A stretch of DNA of 64,000 nt, taken from NCBI RefSeq assembly GCF_000314005.1, contig NZ_JH980292.1:5119894-5183893 (forward strand). Reading direction: 5' to 3'. Source of the DNA: Spirulina subsalsa PCC 9445 (GTDB taxonomy: Bacteria; Cyanobacteriota; Cyanobacteriia; Cyanobacteriales; Spirulinaceae). Shown here piece by piece: positions 27,941-38,300 of the stretch. How positions within the stretch are numbered: position 1 is the stretch's first letter; each line of letters opens with the position of its first letter. The notes beneath the pieces were generated by a model that saw nothing but the letters and a program-made list of their open reading frames with translations, ran no database searches and was not told where the DNA came from. The position numbers were made by a program, and so were the translations under genes.

Positions 27941-30900
27941 ATGGAAAATCAAACCCTTAAACATACTTCTACAGTAGAACATCCCTACCCCGGTCAGCCT
28001 TGGTTAGTGGAAGAACGAGATGCTTGTGGGGTAGGCTTTTTAGCCAATACCACCGGAAGCGTCAACCATGAAATTATTCAACAGGCACTGGGGGCGCTCG
28101 GTTGTCTCGAACATCGGGGAGGCTGTAGCGCTGACTACGATTCCGGCGATGGGGCAGGCATTATGACGGGGATTCCTCGTCTCGTCTTCGAGTCTTGGTT
28201 TAGCGAACATCAGATCCCCATGCCCGGAGTGGATCAATTGGGGGTGGGGATGGTGTTCTTGCCCCAAGGAGAAGCCGAAGCCCAAGCGGGACGGGCTTAT
28301 ATTGAAGAGATGGTGCAACAGGTGGGGGTGCAGGTGTTGGGGTGGCGGGTAGTTCCCACTCATCCTGAAGTGCTAGGCCCCCAAGCTCGGCAATATATGC
28401 CCCGGATTGAACAGATCATGGTGACATCGGATACCTTGAGTGGGGCGGAATTAGACCGGGTTTTGTATATTGCGCGATCGCGAGTGGGAAAAAAACTCTC
28501 CGATGACTTCTACATCTGCTCCTTCTCCTGCCGCACCATTGTTTATAAAGGTATGGTGCGTTCCGTCATCCTCGGCGACTTTTACTCCGACCTCAAAAAC
28601 CCCCAATACACCAGTCAATTCGCCGTCTATCACCGCCGTTTTAGCACCAATACCATGCCCAAATGGTATCTCGCCCAACCCATGCGTTTACTGGGGCATA
28701 ACGGCGAAATTAACACCCTCTTGGGCAATATTAACTGGATGGCCGCCCGAGAAAATCATCTCACGGTTCCCGGTTGGACAGCCGAAGAACTCCAAGGCCT
28801 CACCCCCATTGTCAACCCCGCCAATAGTGATTCCGCTAACCTGGATAGTACAATGGAACTGCTAGTGCGCACAGGCTACAGTCCCCTAGAAGCGGCCATG
28901 ATTTTGGTTCCCGAAGCCTACAAAAATCAGCCCGACTTAGAACCCTATCCCCACATTGCCGACTTTTACGAATTTTACAGCAGCATCCAAGAACCTTGGG
29001 ACGGCCCCGCCCTCCTAGTCTTCTGTGATGGGAAAACCGTAGGGGCAAGCTTAGACCGCAACGGATTGCGCCCCGCCCGCTACTGTTTGACCCATGATGG
29101 CCTAGTGATTGTCGCCTCGGAAGCCGGGGTAGTTCCCATTGATGAAAGTCGCATTCTCGAAAAAGGACGCTTAGGCCCCGGTCAAGTGATGGCTGTAGAC
29201 TTAGAAACCCACGAAGTCCAGAAAAACTGGGAAATTAAAGAACGCATCGCCATTGCCAAACCCTTCGGGGAATGGGTCAAAACCCATCGTCAGTCCCTGT
29301 CGGCTCAACCCTTTAGCGACCAACGCACCTATCACCACTCGGAACTGTTGCAACAACAAACCAGCTTCGGCTACACCGCCGAAGATGTGGAAATGATTGT
29401 GATTTCTATGGCCTTGGACGGTAAAGAACCCACCTTCTGCATGGGAGATGATGCCCCCTTAGCCGTCCTCTCGGAAAAACCCCGTCTGGTCTACGATTAC
29501 TTTAAGCAACGGTTCGCCCAAGTCACGAACCCCCCCATTGACCCCCTACGGGAAAGTTTGGTCATGTCCCTAGTGATGGAATTAGGGAAACGGGGGAATC
29601 TGCTTAACGTGCAACCCTCAGACGTGGCCACGCTGAAAGTCTCTACTCCCGTCTTAAACGAAGGGGAATTAGCCGCCATTAAAGCCTCCAATTTCGCCCC
29701 GGCCACCCTCTCCACCCGTTACCCCGTCGCTGCTGGTCCAAGTGGATTAGAACAGGCCTTAAAGACCCTCACCCAGCAAGCGGCCGAAGCGGTGAAAGGA
29801 GGGAGCCACATCCTGATTCTGAGTGATGCCATCTCCCCCGAAGGGGCAACAGAACCCCTCCGGGCCGACCAAACCTATATCCCCCCCATGTTGGCGGTGG
29901 GGGCGGTGCATCACCACCTCATCCAGAAGGGGTTACGCCTAGAGGCCTCTCTGGTCGTCGAAACGGCTCAATGTTGGAGTACCCATCATTTCGCCTGTTT
30001 AGTGGGTTACGGTGTCTCCGCCATTTGCCCCTATTTAGCCCTAGAAACCGTCCGGGACTGGTGGCATAGTGAAAAGACCCAGAAGATGATGGAACGGGGG
30101 CAGATTGCTAAATTAAGCCTCTCTGAAGCCCAATCCCACTATCGCAAGGCGGTAGAGGCCGGGTTACTGAAAATCCTCTCGAAAATGGGGATTTCCCTCC
30201 TCGCTTCCTATCACGGGGCGCAAATTTTCGAGGCCATTGGTTTGGGCTTAGATGTGGTTGACCTCTGCTTTAAAGGCACAACCTCCCGTTTAGGGGGGAT
30301 GACCTTAGGGGATTTAGCCCAGGAAAGCATGACCTTCCATCAGCGCGCTTTCCCCGAACTCCACGCCAACAAGTTGGAAAACTACGGCTTTGTGAAATAT
30401 AAACCCGGTGGGGAGTATCACATGAACTCACCGGAAATGGCCAAATCCCTGCATAATGCGGTACGGGGCTTTAAAACCATGCAGGAACAGGGGACTGGGG
30501 CTAAGGCCTTGATGGAACAGGGCTATGATCACTATGAAACCTATTTGAAGTATCTCGAAGACCGCCCAGCTACGGCCTTACGGGATTTATTGGACTTCCA
30601 GAGTGACCGTTCCCCCATTGGGGTGGATGAAGTGGAAGGGGTGGAGGAAATTGTCAAACGCTTCTGTAGTGGGGCCATGTCTTTGGGGGCTTTATCTCCT
30701 GAAGCCCACGAAACCCTAGCGGTGGCCATGAATCGCATCGGGGGGAAATCTAACTCTGGGGAAGGGGGCGAGGACTCCCTACGCTACCGGGTGATTAATG
30801 ATGTGGATGAGAAGGGTTTATCCCCCTCCCACCCCCATCTGAAAGGCCTGCGCAATGGTGACACGGCTAATTCTGCGGTGAAACAAGTGGCATCGGGACG

Positions 30901-32605
30901 CTTTGGCGTGACTCCAGAATATTTGATGAGTGGCGACCAAGTGGAAATCAAGATGGCGCAAGGGGCAAAACCGGGAGAAGGGGGCCAACTGCCGGGTAAA
31001 AAGGTGAGTGATTATATTGCCATGTTGCGGCGGTCTAAAGCGGGGGTGACGTTGATTTCTCCTCCCCCTCACCATGATATTTATTCCATTGAAGACTTAG
31101 CACAATTGATCTTTGATCTGCACCAAATCAACCCCAAGGCTAAGGTTTCGGTGAAGTTGGTGGCGGAAATTGGTATTGGTACCGTGGCCGCTGGGGTGGC
31201 GAAGGCCAACGCTGATGTGATTCAAATTTCCGGCCATGATGGGGGAACTGGGGCCTCTCCCTTAAGTTCCATTAAACACGCGGGGGTTCCTTGGGAATTA
31301 GGGGTGACAGAGGTGCATCGTTCCTTACTGGAAAATCATCTGCGCGATCGCGTTCTCCTACGAGCCGATGGTGGGATCAAAACCGGATACGATGTCATCA
31401 TGGCCGCCCTCATGGGTGCTGAAGAATACGGCTTTGGGTCGGTGGCGATGATTGCCGAAGGCTGTATCATGGCTCGCGTCTGCCATACCAACGCTTGCCC
31501 CGTCGGTGTCGCCACGCAACAGGAACGTCTGCGCAAACGTTTCCCCGGCACCCCCGATGATGTGGTGAATTTCTTCTATTTTGTCGCCGAAGAAGTGCGC
31601 CAACTCCTCGCCCGTTTAGGCTATCGTTCCTTAGAGGAGATCATCGGTCGTTCTGACCTGCTCAAAGCGCGGGAAAATAACCCTGTGAGCAAAACCCAAG
31701 GCTTAAACGTCACCTGTTTAACCTTACCCCCTGTAACGGAAGAACGGTCTTGGTTAGTCCATGAAGCGGTTCACAGTAACGGCCCCGTCCTTGATGATGA
31801 GTTATTGGCCGATGCAGAAGTTCTGGAGGCCATCACCGACCAAGGCCAAATCACCAAAACCGTGAACATTGTCAACACCGACCGCAGCGTAGGCGCTCGC
31901 CTTGCCGGAGAAATTGCCAAACGCTACGGCGATGAAGGCTTTGCCGGACAGCTTAACCTCAACTTCCAAGGGGCGGCCGGGCAGAGTTTCGGGGCCTTTA
32001 ACCTCCCCGGCATGATCTTACACCTGACCGGAGAGGCCAATGATTATGTAGGGAAAGGGATGCACGGGGGCGAAATTATCATTACTCCCCCCGCCAATGC
32101 GCCCTACAATCCGGCCGATAACGCCATTGTGGGCAATACCTGCCTCTACGGGGCCACAGGAGGCACCCTCTACGCCAATGGTCGCGCTGGGGAACGTTTT
32201 GCCGTGCGGAACTCCCTCGGCCAGGCCGTCATTGAAGGGGCTGGCGACCACTGCTGTGAGTATATGACCGGGGGCGTAATTGTGGTGTTAGGGTCTTGTG
32301 GCCGCAATGTGGGCGCAGGGATGACCGGGGGACTGGCTTATTTCTATGATGAAAGTGGTCGTTTTCCCAGTCATGTTAACCCGGAAATCGTCAAGATTCA
32401 GCGCGTTGTGACTCCGGCCGGAGAACAACAACTCAAGGGGTTAATTGAAGCCCATGTTGAGAAAACGGGCAGCGCTAAAGGTCGGGCGATTTTAGCCGAT
32501 TGGGAGCAGGCGTTACCCAAGTTCTGGCAAGTGGTTCCCCCCTCCGAGGCGGATAGTCCTGAAGCGGGAGAAGTGAGCGCAGATAAAGCGCTGTCGGCGG
32601 TGTAA
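27941..32605 (+). CDS. gltS: Ferredoxin-dependent glutamate synthase (Fd-GOGAT)
   Basis: Transfers the amide of glutamine to 2-oxoglutarate, giving two glutamates, with electrons from photosynthetic ferredoxin. 1554 aa. A 28-residue propeptide precedes the catalytic N-terminal Cys29 (ERDACGVGF). The glutaminase signature [17 protein letters not shown] is of the ferredoxin type rather than the NADH-GltB type. The 3Fe-4S cysteines are in [15 protein letters not shown] near 1175-1185, between the FMN domain and the beta-helical GXGXG C-terminal domain. No gltD small subunit is adjacent, which agrees with the Fd type. Also called glsF. A strong hairpin follows the stop. Confidence 0.96.
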   Translation: MENQTLKHTSTVEHPYPGQPWLVEERDACGVGFLANTTGSVNHEIIQQALGALGCLEHRGGCSADYDSGDGAGIMTGIPRLVFESWFSEHQIPMPGVDQLGVGMVFLPQGEAEAQAGRAYIEEMVQQVGVQVLGWRVVPTHPEVLGPQARQYMPRIEQIMVTSDTLSGAELDRVLYIARSRVGKKLSDDFYICSFSCRTIVYKGMVRSVILGDFYSDLKNPQYTSQFAVYHRRFSTNTMPKWYLAQPMRLLGHNGEINTLLGNINWMAARENHLTVPGWTAEELQGLTPIVNPANSDSANLDSTMELLVRTGYSPLEAAMILVPEAYKNQPDLEPYPHIADFYEFYSSIQEPWDGPALLVFCDGKTVGASLDRNGLRPARYCLTHDGLVIVASEAGVVPIDESRILEKGRLGPGQVMAVDLETHEVQKNWEIKERIAIAKPFGEWVKTHRQSLSAQPFSDQRTYHHSELLQQQTSFGYTAEDVEMIVISMALDGKEPTFCMGDDAPLAVLSEKPRLVYDYFKQRFAQVTNPPIDPLRESLVMSLVMELGKRGNLLNVQPSDVATLKVSTPVLNEGELAAIKASNFAPATLSTRYPVAAGPSGLEQALKTLTQQAAEAVKGGSHILILSDAISPEGATEPLRADQTYIPPMLAVGAVHHHLIQKGLRLEASLVVETAQCWSTHHFACLVGYGVSAICPYLALETVRDWWHSEKTQKMMERGQIAKLSLSEAQSHYRKAVEAGLLKILSKMGISLLASYHGAQIFEAIGLGLDVVDLCFKGTTSRLGGMTLGDLAQESMTFHQRAFPELHANKLENYGFVKYKPGGEYHMNSPEMAKSLHNAVRGFKTMQEQGTGAKALMEQGYDHYETYLKYLEDRPATALRDLLDFQSDRSPIGVDEVEGVEEIVKRFCSGAMSLGALSPEAHETLAVAMNRIGGKSNSGEGGEDSLRYRVINDVDEKGLSPSHPHLKGLRNGDTANSAVKQVASGRFGVTPEYLMSGDQVEIKMAQGAKPGEGGQLPGKKVSDYIAMLRRSKAGVTLISPPPHHDIYSIEDLAQLIFDLHQINPKAKVSVKLVAEIGIGTVAAGVAKANADVIQISGHDGGTGASPLSSIKHAGVPWELGVTEVHRSLLENHLRDRVLLRADGGIKTGYDVIMAALMGAEEYGFGSVAMIAEGCIMARVCHTNACPVGVATQQERLRKRFPGTPDDVVNFFYFVAEEVRQLLARLGYRSLEEIIGRSDLLKARENNPVSKTQGLNVTCLTLPPVTEERSWLVHEAVHSNGPVLDDELLADAEVLEAITDQGQITKTVNIVNTDRSVGARLAGEIAKRYGDEGFAGQLNLNFQGAAGQSFGAFNLPGMILHLTGEANDYVGKGMHGGEIIITPPANAPYNPADNAIVGNTCLYGATGGTLYANGRAGERFAVRNSLGQAVIEGAGDHCCEYMTGGVIVVLGSCGRNVGAGMTGGLAYFYDESGRFPSHVNPEIVKIQRVVTPAGEQQLKGLIEAHVEKTGSAKGRAILADWEQALPKFWQVVPPSEADSPEAGEVSADKALSAV

Positions 32606-32616
32606 TCTTGGGGATG

Positions 32617-32639
32617 AGGGGCGGGGTAGACCCGCCCCT
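32617..32639. terminator. Hairpin between convergent genes
   Basis: AGGGGCGGG (32617-32625) and CCCGCCCCT (32631-32639) form a perfect 9-bp GC-rich stem with a 5-nt loop. It sits 11 bp after the gltS stop and 3 bp beyond the stop of the convergent membrane-protein gene. There is no T-run, but its position suggests it separates the two transcripts. Confidence 0.6.
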
Positions 32640-32642
32640 TGA

Positions 32643-34088
32643 TTACCGTCGGCACTTCACCCAGACCCAAGTGCAGAAACCACAGAATACACTCGCCCCT
32701 AGACTCAAGAGAATAGCCAGAATAAAGGGGTGTAGACTCTCGCCCTGATTGGCTTGTCCCGGCCAGGTGAGGGGGTGGTCAAAGATCAGGGGGGAAGTCG
32801 AGGCGACAATGGCTCCGGCGGCAATCCCCACCCCGATGATTTGAATAGAGTCCTGGAGTTTTTGGTTTTGGTTTTGTAGGGTGCGATCGCGCTCCGCCTG
32901 ATCAACCTCCACTAGGCCGCGAATCGAATTAATCGCCGTATCCAACAACCCCGATCCGTGACGAAAATAGTTCAGATCCGCAGTAATTTGGTCTTGAAAC
33001 GTGACAGCCTCCTTTTCCCCAAACACGCGCAGCACCTCTAAAGGCTGTTGCGCCAATTGTTCCATCTGGTCAAGAATAGCAAGATAATTCTTGTGATTAA
33101 TAGCAATGGTATTGTGGGCATATTCCAGATTGCGTAACTGCTGGGAATAATTTAAAGCAGTAGTCAGCAAATCCTTCAGCGTCTGTTTTAGCTCCGTTAA
33201 TTGTTGCTCAGTCAGGGCGTTACGTTGCTCATTTTGGAGATAATCCCGGTTTAATGTTTGCAGATATTCTTCATTTTTATTCACAATAGTATCTGCTGTT
33301 TGATAAAAGTCGCGGCTCTGTCGAAAAGTTCCGCTAATTTTGTGATAATACAATAAAAGCTCTGGCAATTCCCAATAACATCGCTCTAAAATCAAACTGG
33401 TTTCCTCTGTAAAGAAAAACCAAATGAGTAGATGACCAAAAGGATTCACCCTTAAATCATCTTCAGGATTCCCATACTCATAAAGGTAGCCCCCCCAAAA
33501 CTCATAGGCGCGATACAATCGGGGGAAAGAACCCACCTCTTGCCCCTTAAAAAAATTTTGCCAGCAGCTGTGGGCTAAGGGTTCAAGTTTCGCAATTTCT
33601 GAAGGGCGAGGTTGATTGACATAGGCAGTTAATAATAGCGTTTGTCCTAAATAACCAAAAGGGGGCTTTTTCGGGGGAGTAAAACAACCTTGACGATTGA
33701 GTTGGTCTAAGTTTTCAACCAGATATTGATCCGCCCCCGGATTTTCTGGACAGAAGAGATTGAGATTCAGCCCATAGCTATCATGGAGGCATTGAGGATA
33801 GACAAATCCCTCTAAATTTTGGGTGGGAATCTGGAAATATTCATATTGTCGTCCTTGCTCCAAATCGGGATTATTCAGTAGGTCAAAATCGCGGGTTATT
33901 CCCTCATCTTGCCATGCTGAAGTGAGCGCAACACCAAAGGGAGATAAAACCCTATCATATTCTTGTTTCACCCAGTCTAAATCGGCGAGAGTTGGGTCAG
34001 AAGCCCCTTGAGTATCCGCCACCACCAACCCCTCACGATAGCGATAGGCAAACCAATAAAGACTAGGAGCGTAGAGATAATCGCTCAT
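32643..34088 (-). CDS. C-terminally membrane-anchored protein of the TPR-CHAT operon (unknown function)
   Basis: 481 aa. Soluble Tyr/Trp-rich N-terminal region (about 1-250), then coiled-coil helices (about 260-410), and two hydrophobic segments near the C-terminus (about 413-433, and 455-474 with CGFCTWVW). It ends in basic residues, so the bulk of the protein is probably cytoplasmic and anchored by its tail. I do not recognise an enzymatic motif. The start ATG overlaps the stop of the upstream 115-aa gene by 4 bp, so the two are translationally coupled. Sharing an operon with a caspase-like CHAT protease makes it a candidate membrane effector or protease substrate. The pairing of a small protein, a larger helical partner and a TPR-caspase recalls the predicted CATRA conflict systems, but this was not verified. 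Confidence 0.85.
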   Translation of the reverse strand: MSDYLYAPSLYWFAYRYREGLVVADTQGASDPTLADLDWVKQEYDRVLSPFGVALTSAWQDEGITRDFDLLNNPDLEQGRQYEYFQIPTQNLEGFVYPQCLHDSYGLNLNLFCPENPGADQYLVENLDQLNRQGCFTPPKKPPFGYLGQTLLLTAYVNQPRPSEIAKLEPLAHSCWQNFFKGQEVGSFPRLYRAYEFWGGYLYEYGNPEDDLRVNPFGHLLIWFFFTEETSLILERCYWELPELLLYYHKISGTFRQSRDFYQTADTIVNKNEEYLQTLNRDYLQNEQRNALTEQQLTELKQTLKDLLTTALNYSQQLRNLEYAHNTIAINHKNYLAILDQMEQLAQQPLEVLRVFGEKEAVTFQDQITADLNYFRHGSGLLDTAINSIRGLVEVDQAERDRTLQNQNQKLQDSIQIIGVGIAAGAIVASTSPLIFDHPLTWPGQANQGESLHPFILAILLSLGASVFCGFCTWVWVKCRR

Positions 34089-34432
34089 GTTGATTGTTTC
34101 GGGAGAGCATTATTAATTGACTCAGTAATTACAGCCTTATTGTAGACCTTACTAGCTTTTTGTCCTGCCGTTGGCGTAGGAATCTCTTGCCCCTTTTTAA
34201 GCACACTTACCCGCAGTTGGTGCATGGTGGCGGGGTCAATTGTTACCTGAAATTCTCGACACCACGATTGAATAAACAGCGCTAATTTTAAGGGGCGATC
34301 TTCCACCGTTTCAAGTTGAGTCCGAAAACTTTGGAGATTTGCCCAGAACGGGTCAGCCGTCGGGAGAGTGGCGCGGGCATTCTCAATAAATGTGAGAAAG
34401 TCTTCAATAATTTGGATTTCTTCGGGAGGCAT
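34085..34432 (-). CDS. Small helical protein coupled to the membrane-anchored gene (unknown function)
   Basis: 115 aa, predicted mostly alpha-helical, with no signal peptide or catalytic motif. Its last codons overlap the next gene's start (ATGA-type 4-bp overlap), implying a 1:1 partner. The C-terminus (about 85-115) is basic and less structured. In predicted NTP-dependent and caspase conflict systems, small helical adaptor or effector-associated domains occupy this position. That role here is inference from context only. Confidence 0.75.
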   Translation of the reverse strand: MPPEEIQIIEDFLTFIENARATLPTADPFWANLQSFRTQLETVEDRPLKLALFIQSWCREFQVTIDPATMHQLRVSVLKKGQEIPTPTAGQKASKVYNKAVITESINNALPKQST

Positions 34433-34505
34433 AATTTGAAATCAGCAATAGAGAGAAAAATTGGCACCCCTAACACACCGGGGAAGTGGTTCAGTGTTGA
34501 ATGTC

Positions 34506-34868
34506 TTAAACACCGAGAGAAATAGGTTCTAACTGTGGCATTCCATAGCCAGTATAGGGGCGTTTATAGGGAGGATGTAGCCCTAAAACAATATCTTCTG
34601 GTGGGACTCCCATCTTGACTAATGCTTGAGCAATATCGGTTTCTGTGCGATTGCGTTGAATCCAGATTTTCCCCTCCTTAATATCCAAATGCAGAAAGCA
34701 AGTATAAACCGATTCAAGCTCAACCCAACCCAGATCAATCCAGAGGTAATGGTCGCCCTCGGAGTCAAAAATAAGTTGACTTTCGACATCAGATGTGCTT
34801 GAATTATGACCCGATTGGGTTTGTAATAGGGTTTTAATACAGTGGCGATAATGTTCTAATTTATCCAT
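34506..34868 (-). CDS. xisI: XisI-like protein
   Basis: 120 aa. Matches the XisI family (fdxN-element excision controlling factor) in length and in the pattern W-D-L-GW-----VY-C-LHLDIK-GKIWIQ-N-TE-DIA--LV--GVP-EDIVLGLH-P. It overlaps the 3' end of xisH by 13 bp, the usual arrangement. The Anabaena namesakes are needed for fdxN element excision, but most cyanobacterial xisHI pairs lie far from any such element and behave like a mobile toxin-antitoxin-like or nuclease module. No xisF recombinase is in the window. Confidence 0.9.
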   Translation of the reverse strand: MDKLEHYRHCIKTLLQTQSGHNSSTSDVESQLIFDSEGDHYLWIDLGWVELESVYTCFLHLDIKEGKIWIQRNRTETDIAQALVKMGVPPEDIVLGLHPPYKRPYTGYGMPQLEPISLGV

Positions 34869-35272
34869 TGGGCAATCTCCGAGTGAATAGGATTATAAAC
34901 AATCAGCTTAATCTGATAAGAACGGATAACTTCTTGGGGGAAACGCTCTCTAAAAAAAGCATTGAAGGCATCGGCGGGAACGGCTAAATACAACACTCGC
35001 TCTGACTGCAACATCCTAAGAGCCGTCCGGTAATTGATAAACTGTCCAACGGCTAAATGAAAATCAGTAATGAGGGAGTTACTGATAAAACTCTTAATTT
35101 CAACCGCGATTTTTTCCGTCCCTTTGTTGGCAACTAAGAGACTATCCGCCGCTAAATCTATCTCCAGTTTAACCTGATCAATTTTGAGCAATAAAGGGTC
35201 AGCCGTAATCTGCCATTGTTCCTTTTGTAGCCCTTCCTTAACTGCTTCATGAAACAGGTCTTTGGCTGCCAT
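34856..35272 (-). CDS. xisH: XisH-like PD-(D/E)XK nuclease-fold protein
   Basis: 138 aa. MAAKDLFHEAVKEGLQKEQW is the typical XisH start. A restriction-endonuclease-like active site is visible: Asp43 in LAADSL and E58-I-K60 in IAVEIKSF. It lies 32 bp after the CHAT gene and overlaps xisI. The fold predicts DNA cleavage or binding, with XisI the likely partner or inhibitor. Placement between a CHAT protease and a membrane protein suggests that here the pair belongs to a larger conflict locus. Confidence 0.9.
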   Translation of the reverse strand: MAAKDLFHEAVKEGLQKEQWQITADPLLLKIDQVKLEIDLAADSLLVANKGTEKIAVEIKSFISNSLITDFHLAVGQFINYRTALRMLQSERVLYLAVPADAFNAFFRERFPQEVIRSYQIKLIVYNPIHSEIAQWIN

Positions 35273-35304
35273 GTTTTCCCCTAGTTTTCTCGCGGACGCT
35301 TTTT

Positions 35305-38300
35305 CTATTCTAGCCCGTTGACGCGGAAGGCGGACCAGTAGAGACGCTGGTTAAAAGGAGTTTGGGGATTGTAGCGGTTAAGTCTGATTTGGCAACGGTC
35401 TAAATCGTCCTCTGAGAAGTCGAAGGTCTGCTTGCACCAGTTTAGGATTTGGGCGGGGGTGCAGGTGCGGAACCAAGTCTGGGCGGCTTTTAAGGCTTGG
35501 GGAATGGTGCGGTTGGGGGTGAGTTCTTCATGGAAGCGGACGGCTACAAAGGCAGTGGCGAAGTCATCGACGCACCAGAGGGTATCAACGACGGTGTTAC
35601 TTCCAGCATAAAGGAGGGCGTTGGCGAGGCCGATGTATTCGTCGGTGGTGCGGGTGTCGAGGCGGCCGGTTTCGCAGGCGGAGAGGATGACGAGGCGGCA
35701 GGCCAGTTTCAGGTTGCGGTAGATTTCGGCGGCGGTGAGGCCTTGGTGTTCGGTGTCGAAGCGGCGGCCATCCCGGAGGGTGAGGGTGCGATCGCCGTCG
35801 GGGGGGGCGGGTTTGTCTCCGGCGAGGATCAGGGCGGAGTTGAGGGGGTTGGTGCTGTTGAAGCCGCCATGACAGGCGAAATGGATGATTTCGCTGTTTT
35901 CCAGTTGGGCGCGGGTGGTGGGTTGGGCGAAGGCGGGTTTATTGGCGGCGGCGTGTTTGAGGATGTGGGCGGGGTCGAAGCGGCGGCGGATGAGGTCAAT
36001 TTCTACGTCGGTATAGGGGAGGTCTTGGGTGGGGTTTTGGATGGCGAAGAAGGGGGCGGTGGTTTGGGGGCGGGGGCGGTTGTACAGGTAGGCGAGAATT
36101 TGGCAACTGGGGGCATAGCGCACCCCTTTTTCAAAACAATCCTGTAGGGGCGCAATGCTTGCGCCCTCTGGATTTGTGGCGGTTTGGATCGGGATGGTGA
36201 GGGCGTGGAGGGGGAAGAGGTGGAGGTAGAGGTGGGGGATGAGGATGAGGTGATCGCAGGGGTTGGGGCGATGGGTGAGAAGTTGGGGGAGGTCGAGGAG
36301 TTGGGCGAGGTGGTCGAGGCGTTGATCGAGGGCTTCGTACCAACTGTTTTGGCGGTAGTCGTCGTTATAGGTTTGGTTGAATTGGTCGAGGGCTTGGCGT
36401 TGGGCGGGGCTGTAGCGGTGGGGGTGGATGTGGGTTTGGCTGTTTTGGTGGGTGATCAGGAAGGCGTAGGCTCCAAGGTCGGAGTCTTGGGGGAGGAACC
36501 ATTGGAGGATGGCGGTGGTGTTGTTGAGGAGTTGGCTGAAGTCGGGGAGTTCAGGTTTGACGGTTTCAAAGGCGTTGAAGGTAGGGTCGTTGATTTCGGC
36601 CAGGAGGGCTTTGCGTTGTTGGATGAGGGTGAGGAGGGGGGTGGTTTGGGGGGCGGGGTTGGGGAGGTTGTGGCTGCGTTGGCCGGGTTGGGGGTTGGTG
36701 GGGTCGGTGGGGGGTTGGTCGTTGAGGGCGTATTGCAGGGCGGCGATTTCGCGGTTGAGTTGTTGGTAGCGTTGGATTTGGTCGGGGGTGGCGTTTTGGG
36801 GGAGGCGGTTGGCGTTGTGGAGGAGTTCGGTGAAGGTGCGGGCTTTGCTGCGTTCGACGGTGAGGAGGGCTTGTTCGTAGCGTTGGAGTTGGAAGCAGGC
36901 TTGGATCATGCGCCCGTAGAGGGGGAGGGCATCGGCGATCAGTTGTTGTTTGGTTTGGGGGTTGGTGGCCCAGTCGCGGCTTTGTTCGACGGCGCGGATG
37001 GCGTTGTCGTAGCCTTCGATGGCGATTTCCCAGTTTTGGAGGTTGTAGCCGAGGTCGCCGAGGTTGCGCCCGGTTCTGAGGCAGTCTAGGGGGAAGGAGG
37101 AGGGGGTGTAGACTTCTAAGGCGGCCTGGTAGCAGTTAATTGCGGTTGCGGCCTGACCTTGTTGCTCGTAGGCAGCCCCCAAGTTATTTTGAGTTGTTGC
37201 CCATTCATAGGGAAATGCCTTGCGGGTGAGGACTTCTAAGGCGGATTGGAAGCAGCGAATCGCCGACTCGATATTGTCGGTTCGCTCTCCCCGGATGCGT
37301 CTCCAGTAGGCAGCCCCCAAGTTCATTTGAGTCCTTGCCCATTCATAGGGAAATGCCGTGCGGGTGTAGACTTCTAAGGCAGCTTGGAAACAGCGAAGTG
37401 CCTCCTCAATATTGTCCGCTCGCTTTCTCTGGATGCGGTTTGAGTGGGCAATCGCCAAGTTATTTTCAGCCCTTGCCCAATCTTCAGGAAAAGCGTTACG
37501 CAGGCGGACTTCTAAGGCGACTTGGAAGCGGCGAATAGCTTCCTCAATGATATTGTTGGCTCGCTCTCTCCGGATGATACGGATTTGGTAGGCAGTCGCC
37601 AAGTTATTTTGAGGATCTGGCCATTTTTCGGGAAATGACGTGCGGCTGTAGAATTCTAAAGCGACTTGGAAGCGGCGAATTGCCTCCTTGATGATATTGT
37701 TAGCTCCTTTTCCCCGGATGCGGTTACTATAGGCATTCCCCAAGTTATTTTGAGTCTTTGCCCAATCTTCGGGAAAGGCGGTACGGGTGAAGACTTCTAA
37801 GGCGGCTTGGTAGCAGCGAATCCCCTCCTCGATATTGTCGGCTCGCTCTCCCCGGATGCGGTTACGGTAGGCTTCTCCCAAGTTCATTTGAGTCGTTGCC
37901 CAATATTGGGGAAAGGCAGTGCGGGTCAAGACTTCTAAAGCCGCTTGGAAGTAACGAATCCCCTCCTCGATATTGTCGGCTCGCTCTCCCCGGATGCGGT
38001 TACGGTAGGCATTCCCCAAGTTATTTTGAGTCCTTGCCCAATCTTCGGGAAAGGCGGTGCGGGTGCGGACTTCTAAGGCGGCTTGGTAGTAGCGAATCCC
38101 CTCCTCGATATTGTCGGCTCGCTCTCCCCGGATGCGGTCACAGTAGGCAGTCCCCAAGTTATTTTGAGTCTTTGCCCAATCTTCGGGAAATGCAGTGCAG
38201 GTGAAGACTTCTAAGGCAGCTTGGTAGTAGCGAATCCCCTCCTCGATATTGTCGGCTCGCTCTCCCCGGATGCGGTCACAGTAGGCAGTCCCCAAGTTAT

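Noticed and set aside
27721-27960. 79-aa ORF overlapping the GOGAT start
   Set aside because: No motif, runs into the start of gltS in another frame, and covers leader hairpins. Probably chance.
27941-32605. NADH-dependent GltB
   Set aside because: The glutaminase signature EHRGGCSAD is of the ferredoxin type and no gltD is adjacent.
32643-34088. The 481-aa membrane protein as a bacterial gasdermin
   Set aside because: Gasdermins are about 250 aa with a beta-rich pore domain and a short inhibitory tail. This protein has coiled coils and two C-terminal transmembrane segments.
34506-35272. Evidence for an excisable fdxN-type element
   Set aside because: xisH and xisI are present, but there is no xisF recombinase, no nif gene and no flanking att-like repeats.
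35497-37089. Long plus-strand ORFs (216 and 301 aa) opposite the CHAT gene
   Set aside because: They translate to Gly/Val/Glu-rich sequence with no motif and lie antisense to a clear protease gene. The strong G bias of this strand removes stop codons.
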